From the NCBI GenBank assembly GCA_963995525.1, contig OZ023209.1, forward strand, positions 11,869,510 through 11,933,509: DNA of 64,000 bases. Reading direction: 5' to 3'. Source of the stretch: Escarpia spicata. Lineage: Eukaryota; Annelida; Polychaeta; Sabellida; Siboglinidae. This document shows, piece by piece, positions 36,195-45,498 of this stretch (position 1 is its first letter; each line of letters opens with the position of its first letter). The notes under the pieces were generated by a model that saw only the letters and a program-made list of their open reading frames with translations, was not told where the DNA came from and did not search any database. The position numbers were made by a program, and so were the translations under genes.

Positions 36195-37244
36195 GAAGAC
36201 GAAGCGTTCACACGATGCATTGAAAAGTATTTACTACGACACGAAACTAACCGGAAGTTACGGAGGCATTGATGCCCTGCATCGTGCTTCACGTGCTTCA
36301 CATGCTTCACGTGCATCATCGAAAGAGGTGAAACGGTGGTTGTCGGAACAAGACACACACTACACAAACCGGTGACATATCGTTTCAGGCGTAGACGTGT
36401 CGTAGTGGGTGGTATAAATCAACAATGGCAGGCCGATCTGATAGACATGTCACGTTTGAAAAGATATAACGACGGTCACACTTTCATTTTGACCGTGATA
36501 GACGTGTTCTCCAAGAAAGCGTGGTCTGTTCCTTTGAAGAACAAATCGGGGGCGTCACTCACGACGGCGTTTAGTCGGTTGTTAAAGGACAATGATGGCC
36601 CACTGTCATTGCAAACAGATAAAGGAAAAGAGTTTTTTAATAAGCAACTGCAAGAGTTTCTGAAAGAGGAAGGTATCCACCATTTTACGACACACAACGA
36701 AGAGACCAAGGCGTGTATCGTGGAACGTTTCAATCGTACTCTGAAGACACGTATGTGGAGATATTTCACGAAAAACCAGACGTTAAAGTACCTGGACGTA
36801 TTACACCACCTAGTCGATTCGTACAACGACAGTTATCATAGAAGTATTGGAATGGCGCCGTCTGAAGTGAACGTGATCAATCAAGAAGAGGTTTGGCAAA
36901 GGTTGTACGGAAATGAAGGACACGGAAAAATCAAACCGGTTTTAAAAGTGGGCGACCATGTGCGTATCAGCAAAGTCAAGAGACAATTCAAAAAAGGTTA
37001 CTTACCCAACTGGAGTGACGAGATATTTACCGTCAAAACAGTTCATCGTTCCGATCCGCCTGTTTATCGTTTGATTGATGATGAAGATTCGCCGATAGAG
37101 GGAACCTTTTACGTACAAGAACTACAGAAAGTGGTTGTGAGCAAGGATAAACTCTATCGTATCGAGAAAGTGTTGCATCAGCGCAAGCGAGGAAAAAAAG
37201 ACACAGGTCCTGGTCAAGTGGGTAGGATATCCCGACTGGTTTAA
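36175..37244 (+). pseudogene. int: Retroviral-type integrase, frameshifted
   Basis: The N-terminal part, from ATG 36175, reads in frame 1 to about 36350 (KSIYYDTKLTGSYGG to KRWLSEQD). The catalytic core and C-terminus lie in another frame, open from 36336 to the stop at 37244. A short frameshift near 36350-36356 separates them. Core motifs are WQADLIDM (first Asp), LQTDKGKEF (second Asp) and KACIVERFNRTLK (Glu). The C-terminus has an SH3/chromo-like GYLPNWSDEIFTV followed by a basic tail. The enzyme inserts the element with 6-bp target duplications. A 27-bp-scale tandem repetition (ASRASHASRAS) lies just before the break. Confidence 0.88.
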
Positions 37245-37316
37245 CAGCTGGTTGGATAAAGCGTCGCTCGTCGCGTATAAAGGCTAGTATACACCAGTCG
37301 AGCCGTCATTCGTGTC

Positions 37317-37589
37317 ATGGAAGATACGACGGACGTTCGAGTCGAAAACACAGAGCTCGAAGACACAGGCAGTAATAACAGACGTTGGGTGTTGTTTGGA
37401 AATACGTGCCCGAAATCGGAAATCGTCTTCTTCTGCTAAATCGTCATACTCTACACCGTTATATTGGTCAGTATCTACAACCTTACTAAAGTAGACGGAA
37501 ACTCTAATCTGTGGACGGCTTTGTTGAGCAGTTGCCTGGGGTACCTGTTACCTAATCCGTCTATGAAACGCGGTGAATATGTCGTCTGA
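37317..37589 (+). pseudogene. Small membrane protein, interrupted by TAA
   Basis: One frame from ATG 37317 to TGA 37587-37589 (91 codons) has a single stop, TAA, at codon 41 (37437-37439). The N-terminal part is acidic and polar; the segment after the stop is strongly hydrophobic (IVILYTVILVSIY), and a conserved-looking NLWTALLSSCLGYLLP follows. I recognise this arrangement from small single-pass proteins between integrase and minor capsid genes in Polintons; function unknown. The stop overlaps the start of the next gene (ATG 37579), as in tightly packed viral genes. Confidence 0.68.
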
Positions 37590-38361
37590 TTTTTACCTGA
37601 CATTGCCCAGCAACGCGTCTATGGAGTTAAATCCCGACAACACGTTGACCCACTATGTCACGTCTTTGCCGCAACGCATCAGTTTAGTCGGTCAATGGGA
37701 GTGTGGATTGGTGGAGATTCAATACCCGCACAGTTGGTACAACGTGAGAGAAGAGGAAGTTTATTTTGGCGTGAATGCTGATGGTATGCGTTATGAGGTG
37801 AATATCGAGGCAGGTCACTACGATAGTCCCCAAGCGCTCACTCGTGCAATCAACAGAATCATAAAGTCACCGATAAAAGAGAAGCAAATAAAACTGAGCT
37901 ACAGTGACATCACACAAAAAGTGACTATACACATGGTAGAAAACATATCATTCTCAATGTATTCGTTGAAACTTCAGCATTTGTTAGGTTTAAGCCAGAA
38001 TGATTACACCACACCCGAAGAAGAAGGACCAGATTATTATTACGTTAAAGAAACCGAATCTGTGGTAGATATGGCGCAGGTTTTTTACTCGCTGTACGTC
38101 TACACGGACCTCGTGGAACCACGTGTGGTCGGGGATGCCGTCGTCCCTCTGTTGAGGGCTGTACCCATAGAAGGGAAACACGGAGACGTGGTGTCAAAAA
38201 GTTTTGACAATGTACAATACGTTCCCGTCTTGCACAAATAATTTACGACCATTGAGATCGATATAAGAGACGACACGGGACGTCGCGTACCATTCGAGCG
38301 AGGTAGAGTGACGGCAACACTTCACTTTCGACGACGCAAACCATCATTCTTTGAAACATGA
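37579..38361 (+). pseudogene. Minor capsid protein (penton-like), interrupted by TAA
   Basis: The frame begins at ATG 37579 and runs 261 codons to TGA 38359-38361. One in-frame TAA (38239-38241, codon 221) separates the last 39 codons, which end in a basic TATLHFRRRK segment. The upstream part starts with DFYLTLPSNAS and has the beta-rich pattern of single-jelly-roll penton proteins of Polintons, which would form capsid vertices. Position between the membrane protein and the pX-like gene supports this. The start overlaps the preceding gene and the end overlaps the next ATG (38358). Confidence 0.78.
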
Positions 38362-38768
38362 GTCGTAATCATTCTTACGAAGACTACTACGTCAGATAAG
38401 TCGGCAACGGATTGCCCGTGTTTGTTGGGGCAAGAGTGCAACGAGGTCACGGTCTAGGTAGTTTGTTCGGTGGCCTCATTCGAAGTGCTATGCCACTCAT
38501 AAAAAGAGGCGCACTCGCTTTGGGAAAAGGAGCGTTAAAGACAGGTTTGGGTGTGGCCGGCGACGTGTTATCTGGACAGAGCATTAAAGAATCTGCAAAG
38601 AGGCGTGCGAAAGAAACCGGAAAGGACATGATCAGTAGAGTGTTGGGAAGTAGTGGGCCTCCTGGTATACGCAACGCTCCTATAAAACGCAAGCAGACGA
38701 GCAGCCTAGCCAGTATCGCCAAGAGACGCAGACGACAGAAGACGCGTCGAGACGACATATTCGGCTAG
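38358..38768 (+). pseudogene. pX-like basic virion protein, interrupted by TAA
   Basis: The frame from ATG 38358 to TAG 38766-38768 has one TAA at codon 14 (38397-38399). The remainder carries GLGSLFGGLIRSAMPLIKRG (amphipathic), a Gly/Lys-rich middle and a strongly basic end (KRRRRQKTRR). That layout matches the pX-type core proteins described in adenoviruses and adintovirus/Polinton elements, which bind DNA or membrane in the particle. The gene lies directly before the major capsid gene with two bases between. Confidence 0.72.
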
Positions 38769-38770
38769 AC

Positions 38771-40011
38771 ATGGCTTTTGTCCACCAGTTGTCGTGTGAG
38801 GGAGTCAAAAGCGAATTGGACCTATTTCGTTTACCGACGACACAAACGAGTATCGAACACGCACAATGGATCGAGCATCGACCTGTCGCCTCGATAGGTT
38901 CGGGTGGTCCTATCGAATTCTTATTACCCGGATCGGGAAACGATTACCTGGACGTGGCCAATACTTACCTGTTTGTGCGAGCACGTGTAGTCAAAGCAAA
39001 CTCTGTTTAGTCAAGTCGACGTGTCTTTGAACGGTACCCTCGTCACACCTTCAACAAATACCTATCCTTATCGAGCGTACATAGAAACGTTACTGAGTCA
39101 CGGAGCAGAAGCAAAGAAGAGTCAACTGACTAGTGCCTTGTGGTACAAAGACACGGCTGAACACATGGATGCCACCGACAATTCAAACAAGGGGCTGCAA
39201 AAAAGAAAGACCTATATTTCCCGTAGTCGAATCGTCGATATGATGGGCCGTCTACCTCTTCTTTCAAGACCGCTATCTATTGAACGGCGTCGACGTGAAA
39301 ATTCGACTAGTACAGAGCAAGGATGCTTTTGCACTCATGGGTGATGATGATGACAATGCCAATTACAAGGTACGCATAGTCGAAGCAATTTTGTTTGCAC
39401 GAAAAGCTAAACTGAATCCTGCCGTACAGATGGGTCACTTCAAAGCGCTACAAAAGGGAACGGCCAAGTATCCGTTGCGAAGAGTCGATTGCAAGGTATT
39501 TTCCATACCGCGAGGGGCTATGTCACACACTCACGAAAATGTTTATTTGGGTGTCTTACCCAAGAGAATAGTCTTGTGATGTGTAGACAACGACGCTTAC
39601 AATGGAACATTCGCCAAGAATCCGTTCCACGTAAAGCACAACAACTTGAACTTTCTTGCATTGTACGTCGACGGACAACAAGTTCCGGCGAAACCACTCC
39701 AGCCTAATTTCAACGATGGTGACTACGTGAGAAGTTACAGTAATCTATTTGCTGGAACGGGAAAGATGTTTCAAGACGAAGGAAACAACATCAGTCGGGA
39801 CGAGTTTGGCAAAGGATATACCCTGTTTGCGTTTGACATCACACCAGATTGTTGTGACGGTACCCATTTCAATTTGGTACATAAAGGCAATCTACGAGTC
39901 GAGATGCACTTTAATCAACCTCTCGATCAAACGATCAACGTCGTCGTCTACGGAGAATTCGAGACGGTTTTGGAGATTGACCGCAACAGAAACGTCGTCT
40001 ACGATTACTGA
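38771..40011 (+). pseudogene. Major capsid protein (double jelly roll), broken in three places
   Basis: The ATG at 38771 opens a frame to TAG 39008-39010. At about 38999 a deletion with frame change joins VKAN to FSQVDVSLNG, so a short stretch is missing. The second block (39011-39250) has the VSLNGTLVTPS and SALWYKDTA segments. A further frame change near 39253 leads to the third block, which is open from about 39255 except for TGA 39577-39579. The rest (YVDGQQVPAKPLQPNF to VVYGEFETVLEIDRNRNV) runs to the end at 40009-40011. The order of segments is that of Polinton hexon-like capsid proteins. The stop overlaps the protease start. Confidence 0.85.
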
Positions 40012-40463
40012 TGGATACGGCACAGATAGAAAGACTCCTTGCGGCGGATGCTTACACTAGGATCGTTGTTCGAGGCGTACTACCTAAAGACGGGTTACCC
40101 ACTTCTCCTATGAAGACCTATCCGGCAGCTTTCGTGTGCAACACTCATTCGAGCAATGAGCCGGGCCAACATTGGATCTGCATGTTTATGGCAAAATACG
40201 GACGTGGAGAATACTTCGACTCCTACGGTTTGCCACCTCGACACGACGAATTCGTGGATTTTCTAGAGAGCAACTGCGTGAATTGGATTTTCAACAAGAG
40301 AACGCTTCAGAGCCCGGTGTCTAACGTGTGTGGAAAATACTGTGTCGTATACTTGCTGCACCGAAGTCGAGGCGTACCCACGAAGACGTTTGTGAACACT
40401 TTCGGGAACGATTTAGTGAACAATGACTGTCGTGTTTTCGATTTTGTTAAGAGTGCCATGTAA
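40011..40463 (+). CDS. Adenain-like cysteine protease (capsid maturation)
   Basis: Intact, 150 residues. Catalytic residues are in the adenain/Ulp1 order: His54 in GQHWI, an acidic residue in EYFDSYG (67-70), Gln100 in the LQSPVS oxyanion region, and Cys107 in NVCGKYC. The enzyme would process capsid precursors during particle maturation. The start overlaps the end of the major capsid frame, and a polyadenylation signal lies at 40514-40519. It remains intact although the capsid genes beside it are broken. Confidence 0.88.
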   Translation: MDTAQIERLLAADAYTRIVVRGVLPKDGLPTSPMKTYPAAFVCNTHSSNEPGQHWICMFMAKYGRGEYFDSYGLPPRHDEFVDFLESNCVNWIFNKRTLQSPVSNVCGKYCVVYLLHRSRGVPTKTFVNTFGNDLVNNDCRVFDFVKSAM

Positions 40464-40829
40464 TGTTCGCATGTAATGTTGGCATGCACGTTCTTGTATT
40501 ACCTTAATTAAGCAATAAAAAGTCGACACCATATGTGCGTTTGTGAAATGATTTATTCAGACACCCAAGAGAAAGTGTCAATCTTATAAAATCTTGTAAA
40601 CCTTAACTATATAGAAATTGATTCCATATGATAACGTTGACAAAACAATTGTTGTCAGTGAAACGGGGAAAAGCGAGATGTGTCTTGATGAAAACGAAAA
40701 AACAAACACACACTCATCCATAGCGTCAACACAATTTTATTTGAATATTCCCCGTATGATCTCTCTTGAACACTGTTCCTGTGAATTGTATGTCCCACGC
40801 GAATCTGTTTTTGTCAGAAATCGGTAATA
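40464..40829. other. Convergent 3' region
   Basis: Holds the AATAAA of the plus-strand protease (40514) and, on the minus strand, an AATAAA near 40734-40741 for the zinc-finger fusion gene. The two transcription units therefore converge here. No further gene is supported. Confidence 0.6.
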
Positions 40830-41813
40830 CTAATAGGGTGTCCAACGTGTGATTTGTAAAGGTGTCGCCGAATGAACTGCGCGCCGCGACGATGCAGGTC
40901 GTCTACGATGCCGACGACGACCATTGTCAAACGGAATACTGGTTTCCTTTGCTATGTCGCTGTCCACTGACGCTGTCTGCATGTAAAGCCAACGATCGAG
41001 ATTACCCACTAAATCCATTGGCGTGTTGACATCCTTGAGACCACGAGCAAAGGTTTCCCATCCCACCGGTTCAAACGACTTCCGTTTTCTCAACACGTCG
41101 TTCACAAGGTCCACGATGTTACTTCCGGGAACCGCCTTGTTTCTGTACATCATCTCGCCACGATCGTTCCAACTTACGGCACCTTTCATTTTAACAATGA
41201 GTCTTCGTGCTTTCTGCTTCATAGTTTTTGGCTCGCTGTCGATGATTTCATTTTCGATGTTCTTATTTTCGACGACTTCCTTTTCGTTAGTAGGTTGTAC
41301 TTTGTTTTTCTCTTCACTGGGAATTTTTTCGATGACCATACGCATGGGTTCTTGCATACGTTTGTCGGAAAGATCGTTGTACCGACTCAATACCTGGTTA
41401 TACAACATAACCTTTTCCCTCTCGTGTATATCGTTTCGTTCTAGAATGTCTAGCATTTCATTGTCGAGTCGTTGCAAAACCCTTTCGATAGGATTAGCAG
41501 GAGAAGAATGCTGTGGTTGAATGTTTTCCAAAATACGGGGATCGACCAGAGCCATCTTCTTTGTGTGTTCCATGGGCACTTGAAATGGAGACAGGAATAT
41601 CGAGCTTGTCGCTGGGGTCAGAGACGTTGGTGTTATAGCGGGTGCCGAGACAAGTGAATCCAGTGACGTAGTGTTTGTTGATCGTCCACCGTGAACGCTG
41701 GCAATGTGCCGTTTTAAGTTCTCCCGACGTGAGAAATGTCTCTTGCAATTTGGGCACTGGAACGGTGTTGGTGTGGGCCTGTTGGCAGCCAGTAGAACAG
41801 TCGATGAGCTCAT
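40830..41813 (-). CDS. C2H2 zinc finger fused to the conserved Polinton DPRIL protein
   Basis: Intact, 327 residues, from ATG 41813. A classical C2H2 finger (C20, C23, H36, H41) sits at the N-terminus, followed by a Thr/Ser/Pro-rich linker to about residue 85. An internal MEHTKKMALVDPRIL begins the conserved Polinton part: a helical region with KRMQEPMRMVIEKIP, then VSWNDRGEMMYRNKAVPGSN, LRKRKSFEPVGWETFARGL and DLVGNLDRWLY. I recognise the conserved part as a widespread Polinton protein of unknown function. A sister gene is at 48241-49317 and a truncated copy at 49655-50252. The upstream TTTACTGTTCAAATG is shared by all copies. DNA binding by the finger is inference. Confidence 0.8.
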   Translation of the reverse strand: MSSSTVLLAANRPTPTPFQCPNCKRHFSRRENLKRHIASVHGGRSTNTTSLDSLVSAPAITPTSLTPATSSIFLSPFQVPMEHTKKMALVDPRILENIQPQHSSPANPIERVLQRLDNEMLDILERNDIHEREKVMLYNQVLSRYNDLSDKRMQEPMRMVIEKIPSEEKNKVQPTNEKEVVENKNIENEIIDSEPKTMKQKARRLIVKMKGAVSWNDRGEMMYRNKAVPGSNIVDLVNDVLRKRKSFEPVGWETFARGLKDVNTPMDLVGNLDRWLYMQTASVDSDIAKETSIPFDNGRRRHRRRPASSRRAVHSATPLQITRWTPY

Positions 41814-41944
41814 GATGTACGTGTTTACTGTTCAAATGTAAGCAATGAAATTAATGGCGAGATGAATTGTACGCACTAAAATATGAAAATGCTATCACGA
41901 TAACATGTTGACAAGATAAAATGTTAAAAAAGCGACGAAGGGAG

Positions 41945-42235
41945 GGCGTGAGTGAGTGAGTGAGTGAGTGAGTGAGTGAACAGACACGAAGGGTGAGTGA
42001 GTGAGTGAACAGACACGAAGGGTGAGTGAGTGAGTGAGTGAGTGAGTGAGTGAGTGAGTGAGTGAGTGAGTGAGTGAGTGAGTGAGTGAGTGAGTGAGTG
42101 AGTGAGTGAGTGAGTGAGTGAGTGAACAGACACGAAGCGTGAGTGAGTGAGTGAGTGAGTGAGTGAGTGAGTGAGTGAGTGAGTGAGTGAGTGAGTGAGT
42201 GAACAGACACGAAGGGTGAGTGAGTGATTTGAGTG
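41945..42235. repeat. (GTGA)n array with ACAGACACGAAGGG interruptions
   Basis: A tetranucleotide array interrupted four times by AACAGACACGAAG(G/C)GT, at spacings that show blocks of the array were duplicated as units. The Thr/His/Ser frames are artefacts. Confidence 0.95.
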
Positions 42236-42259
42236 ATTTGTTAATCGGAACTTAGACGA

Positions 42260-42560
42260 GTACCTTTACTTGTGAAGTGTAAGATACGAAAAAAGTCGCA
42301 AGATAAGGTTTGCACAGTTTATTACAACACAAACGTATATACATGTCACGCTCCATAACTGCAAGAACCAGAGAATGAACATTGTTTCGTCACTGCTATG
42401 ACACAGAGTCTTGCAAAGTTTAATCGTGTACAAGACAATACGACACCTCACTACTTCAGTCTTGCCTGCCATACGGCGAGGAGCCCTTGTGGGTCCAACA
42501 AAGTCGGTTCGGATACTTGGTTGTGGTATTGTTCCAGACAGTCAACCAGTCTTTAATCAA
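42260..42560 (-). repeat. Polinton-family 3' module, copy in element 1
   Basis: On the minus strand this matches 46430-46735 of element 2 (read plus) and 51515-51790. It includes CAGTCTTGCCTGCCATACGGCGAGGAGCCC at 42460-42490 and CATGTCACGCTCCATAACTG near 42343. Confidence 0.8.
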
Positions 42561-42576
42561 CCTCAAAATTTTGACG

Positions 42577-42660
42577 CTAATCCTAAACCTAACCCTAACG
42601 CTGACCGATATCCTAAGCTTAACCCTAACCCCAACCCTAATCCTAATGCTAACCCAAAAA
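42577..42660. repeat. Telomere-like degenerate (CCTAAC)n tract
   Basis: About a dozen CCTAAC/CCTAAA/CCTAAT hexamers, several exact CCTAACC units among them, with interruptions. TTAGGG is the usual animal telomere repeat. The tract lies exactly between the 3' module and the inverted RPA-like remnant inside element 1. Confidence 0.8.
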
Positions 42661-42689
42661 TTGTGACATTGGGCACGTGAGTAGAAGTT

Positions 42690-42870
42690 GTCACATCGGA
42701 CGTATTGACAGAAGTTGCGACATCGGCAGGAGCGGAAGTTGCGACGTTGGCAGGCTGGGTAGAAGTTGTGACGTCTTCACGAGCGGTCGTTGTTACATTG
42801 GTACCATTGATAGAAGTTGTCACATCGGCAGGGATGACAGCAGAGATAGGCTGAAACAGGATACAGAGCC
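42690..42870 (-). repeat. Thr/Ser-coding repeat of about 30 bp
   Basis: Read on the minus strand, units of about 30 bp code for TTS or ATS followed by variable residues and DVTT or NVAT. The homologous but shorter segment on the left side of the element is 34347-34400 (DTVDVTTAAP). The array shows expansion in this copy. Confidence 0.65.
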
Positions 42871-42894
42871 TAGTGTATCACCTCCACGTGAGTG

Positions 42895-43226
42895 ACGTTG
42901 AAGTTTGTGTAAGTGTCCCGTCGAGTTTTCTTTATGGTGAGAGACACACGAGTTCCCGTCAACGAGTTCAGTTTTTAAGACTGCATCGTTTCGTCCATAA
43001 TAGCAAACGTCTCGGCATTCACGTCAAGGAGAAGAGCCATACACTGGTCGAATAAAGTCAGCCATATAGAAGGACGGTTGATCACCGGCATGATGGGTCG
43101 GCTCTTCGGCTCGTCCTCGTCGCTTGAGTCTGCCGCGTTGCGAGGTCGATAGTAGTTCGGTGTTTTCAACATGATGTTAGCCGTGGTGTCGTCGTAATAC
43201 GAATGATGGGCCGATTGGCAAAACAC
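42895..43226 (-). pseudogene. Inverted RPA-like copy with start but without zinc ribbon
   Basis: A minus-strand frame opens at 43226 and reads through the acidic SSDEDE segment into INRPS. It then jumps directly to IWLTLFDQCMALLL, so about 265 bp coding for the zinc ribbon and half the OB-fold are deleted. A TAA at 42975-42977 follows, and the remaining codons of the family (to the TTNFNVTHVEVIH equivalent) lie in another frame to about 42895. In contrast to the left copy at 33821, this one keeps promoter and start. Confidence 0.78.
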
Positions 43227-43350
43227 CGCGCTTATATAGTTAGAAAATGTGCCGAAAAGTCACGTGGGCGTGCCGAAAGTTCACAGATTGTAGAAAATTC
43301 AAAAGCACGGACTGCTGAGTAGAATGTACAGAAGTGCGAACTGCACACGG
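43225..43350 (-). promoter_or_regulatory. Promoter module with TATA box and E-box
   Basis: On the minus strand: GAATTTTCTACAATCTGTGAACTTTCGGCACGCCCACGTGAC, then CTATATAAGCGCGG about 25 bp before the probable start region of the inverted RPA-like copy. The same GGCACGCCCACGTGAC and ATTTTCTACTCTACAATCTGTGA blocks precede the TATA box of the zinc-finger gene in both arms of element 2. CACGTG is an E-box core. Confidence 0.7.
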
Positions 43351-43469
43351 ACTGCAGAGTAGTTATATAGTTCACCACTTATCTAACAGGGGTGCTATCA
43401 GTTGATGATGATATATCCACCAGGAGTTTATGGACGAGACAAAAACAACACACGAATATTTGCAGTACT

Positions 43470-43900
43470 CATATGTGATTCGCTCACTTGTCCACTAGGG
43501 GATGATGTTTATGGTTCGTAATGTATCCGTCAGGAAGCTCTATTGCACGCAAGCGTGCAAGAGACACGAATTTGGGCAGTACTCCTACATTTACTTCACA
43601 ACTTGTCCGTTAGAAGGCACCACTTGTAGTTCATTACATATCCGCTAGGGTGTTTCAGTTATGAAAAAACCGCTAGGTGGCGATAACGGTCAACTATTTT
43701 AGTTCCAAAAAATTCCACCAGATGGCGCTATTTTTGGTTCATGACCTATCCTCCAGGTTTTGCAATTTGACCTACATCCGGGTACTTGATCTTTGACCTT
43801 CACCTACATCCGGGTACTTGACCTTGACCTACATCCGGGCACTTTTGCACTTGCACCGCGACGCGACAACCATGCGCGGTACTTAACCTACATTACTACT
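43470..43900 (-). repeat. Right terminal inverted repeat of element 1
   Basis: Reverse complement of 33284-33755, ending CATTACTACT at 43900, followed by the ATGGTT target duplication. It retains a stretch (about 43165-43470) between repeat and gene that the left side has lost. Confidence 0.9.
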
Positions 43901-43926
43901 ATGGTTGATCCTGAGTGTTTGTATCC

Positions 43927-44111
43927 ACGGTTGATCCTGTTCAACGGAGAGGCAGAAGATGGCTAAGGAGACTTCCTGGCCTTTGGAATGAAAGACGGTC
44001 GCGCAGAGTTCAAGTTTGACGTTGGATGATCAGGTCTGGCTAACATCAGGAGTGAACCTCTTGCCCTCGATACATGGCATAGCATCCACCTGAAGATAAA
44101 TCTCAGGGATG
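43927..44111 (+). pseudogene. Laminin G domain exon, degenerate
   Basis: Plus-strand codons give GDFLAFGMKDGRAEFKFDVG and, after a stop, ANIRSEPLALDTWHSIHLKI, the strand pattern of a laminin G domain as in agrin, perlecan or neurexin-type proteins. Two in-frame stops (TAA and TGA) interrupt it. The end, LRDG, is followed by a splice-donor-like GGTGAGTGC. It is probably a dead exon or an exon copy of a host extracellular-matrix or adhesion gene; the parent gene is not visible. Confidence 0.6.
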
Positions 44112-44139
44112 GTGAGTGCACAGAGACAGGTGTCTCTTC

Positions 44140-44545
44140 AGTATGATGTATGGGTGAAATGGGGGTGATGTATGGGCAGGATGAGCAGTGATGCATAGGT
44201 AGAATGAGGACTGATGTAGGGTAGGATGAGCAGTGATGCATAGGTAGAATGAGGACTGATGCAGGGTAGGATGAAGATTGATGCATAGGTAGACTGAGGA
44301 CTGATGTAGGGTAGGATGAGTATTGTTGCATAGGTAGAATGAGGAGTGATGTAGGTTAGGATGAGGATTGATGCATAGGTAGAATGAGGAGTGATGTAGG
44401 GTAGGATGAGGATTGTTGCATAGGTAGAATGAGGAGTGATGTACGGTAGGATGATGATTGTTGCATAGGTAGAATGAGGAGTGATGTAGGGTAGGACGAG
44501 GATTGTTGCATAGGTAGAATGAGGAGTGATGTAGGGTAGGATGAG
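44140..44545. repeat. Minisatellite of about 45 bp, target of Polinton element 2
   Basis: About nine units of GATGTAGGGTAGGATGAGGATTGTTGCATAGGTAGAATGAGGAGT. The array resumes in the same orientation at 53686-53800, right of element 2. Confidence 0.9.
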
Positions 44546-45360
44546 AGTAGTTATAGATGTCCCTTACGCCGTATGGTTGGATTCGGATGGGAGGAAGAGG
44601 GAAGTACCCGGATGTAGGTCAAGGTCAAAGGTCAAACACCCGGATGTGGGTCAAATGGCACCTGGTGGTAGGTCATAAACCCTATATAGCGCCACCTAGC
44701 GTTTTTAAGGTGGTTAACTATTCAAGTGGCGCTATCTGACGGACAAGTTGTAAACTAAATGTTCGAGTACTGCCCAAATTCGTGCGTCTTGGTTTGATCA
44801 TTTGCGCCACCTAGCGGATTTTTTTCCTAACCAAATTACCCCTAGCGGATATATCTTGACCTAGAAATGGTGCCACCTGGCGGAGAAATTGTGAACTAAT
44901 TGTAGGAATACTGCCCAAATTCGTGTCTCTTGCACTCTTGCGTGCAATAGAGCCTCCTGACGGATAGATCATGAACCACAAACATCATCCCTGGTGGACA
45001 ATGGTGTCTTTTCTTATATGTCATAGGTTGTCGATCATTTCTTGAGGTGTAGGCCTCTCCTAGCCTATACATTTACAACTTTAACATAGGTCCAAACCTG
45101 ACGAATCGGTAGAGAACTAGTCAAATAAATCAAATGATGGCATCTCTGGTTACCATCCAGATATACGACCTTCCCATCACCCATATCGTAAAGGTATGCC
45201 ACCACTTTTCGAATTTTCTCCATGTTAAAGCATACGGAATTTTCACCATGTTAAAGCATAGGACATTTTCACCATGTAAAGGATAGGGATTTTTCACCAT
45301 AGCGCGTATGTAATGTAATCCCTTCATTTGACGTCATGATGCAGTGACATCGTTAAAACT

Positions 45361-45498
45361 CTGCAGTCTGTGCTTTTGAATTTTCTACTCTACAATCTGT
45401 GATCTTTCGGCACGCCCACGTGACCTTTATGTTCTGTCGAACTGTTATAAAAGGCCTGCGTCTGTTTTTTGTGGTCATTATATCTTACATTTTGGAAG
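45361..45498 (+). promoter_or_regulatory. Promoter of the zinc-finger gene, left arm
   Basis: The CTGCAGTCTGTGCTTTTGAATTTTC block, the CTTTCGGCACGCCCACGTGAC block and a TATA box (TTATAAAAGG, about 45448-45457) lie in this order before ATG 45499. The layout matches 43225-43350 in element 1. Confidence 0.72.

Larger units (their letters stand above)
33284..43900 (+). mobile_element. Polinton/Maverick element 1 (decayed, no DNA polymerase found)
   Basis: Terminal inverted repeats begin AGTAGTAATGTAGG at both ends (the left end has one extra AGT). The element is flanked by a perfect 6-bp duplication ATGGTT at 33278-33283 and 43901-43906. Six-base target duplications and AG-starting inverted repeats are hallmarks of Polintons. 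The content confirms it: packaging ATPase, retroviral-type integrase, adenain-like protease, minor and major capsid proteins. I see no trace of the protein-primed family B polymerase, normally the largest gene, so the element could not replicate alone. Intact: ATPase, one small protein, protease, zinc-finger fusion. Broken: all others. Confidence 0.95.

Noticed and set aside
37437..38399. Alternative genetic code with TAA as a sense codon
   Set aside because: Neighbouring genes use TAA as a normal terminator, and other genes of the element have frameshifts and a TGA, so decay explains the stops.
42851..43906. Element 1 being two independent elements because of the inverted gene copy on the right
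   Set aside because: One matching pair of termini with a single 6-bp duplication encloses the whole block.
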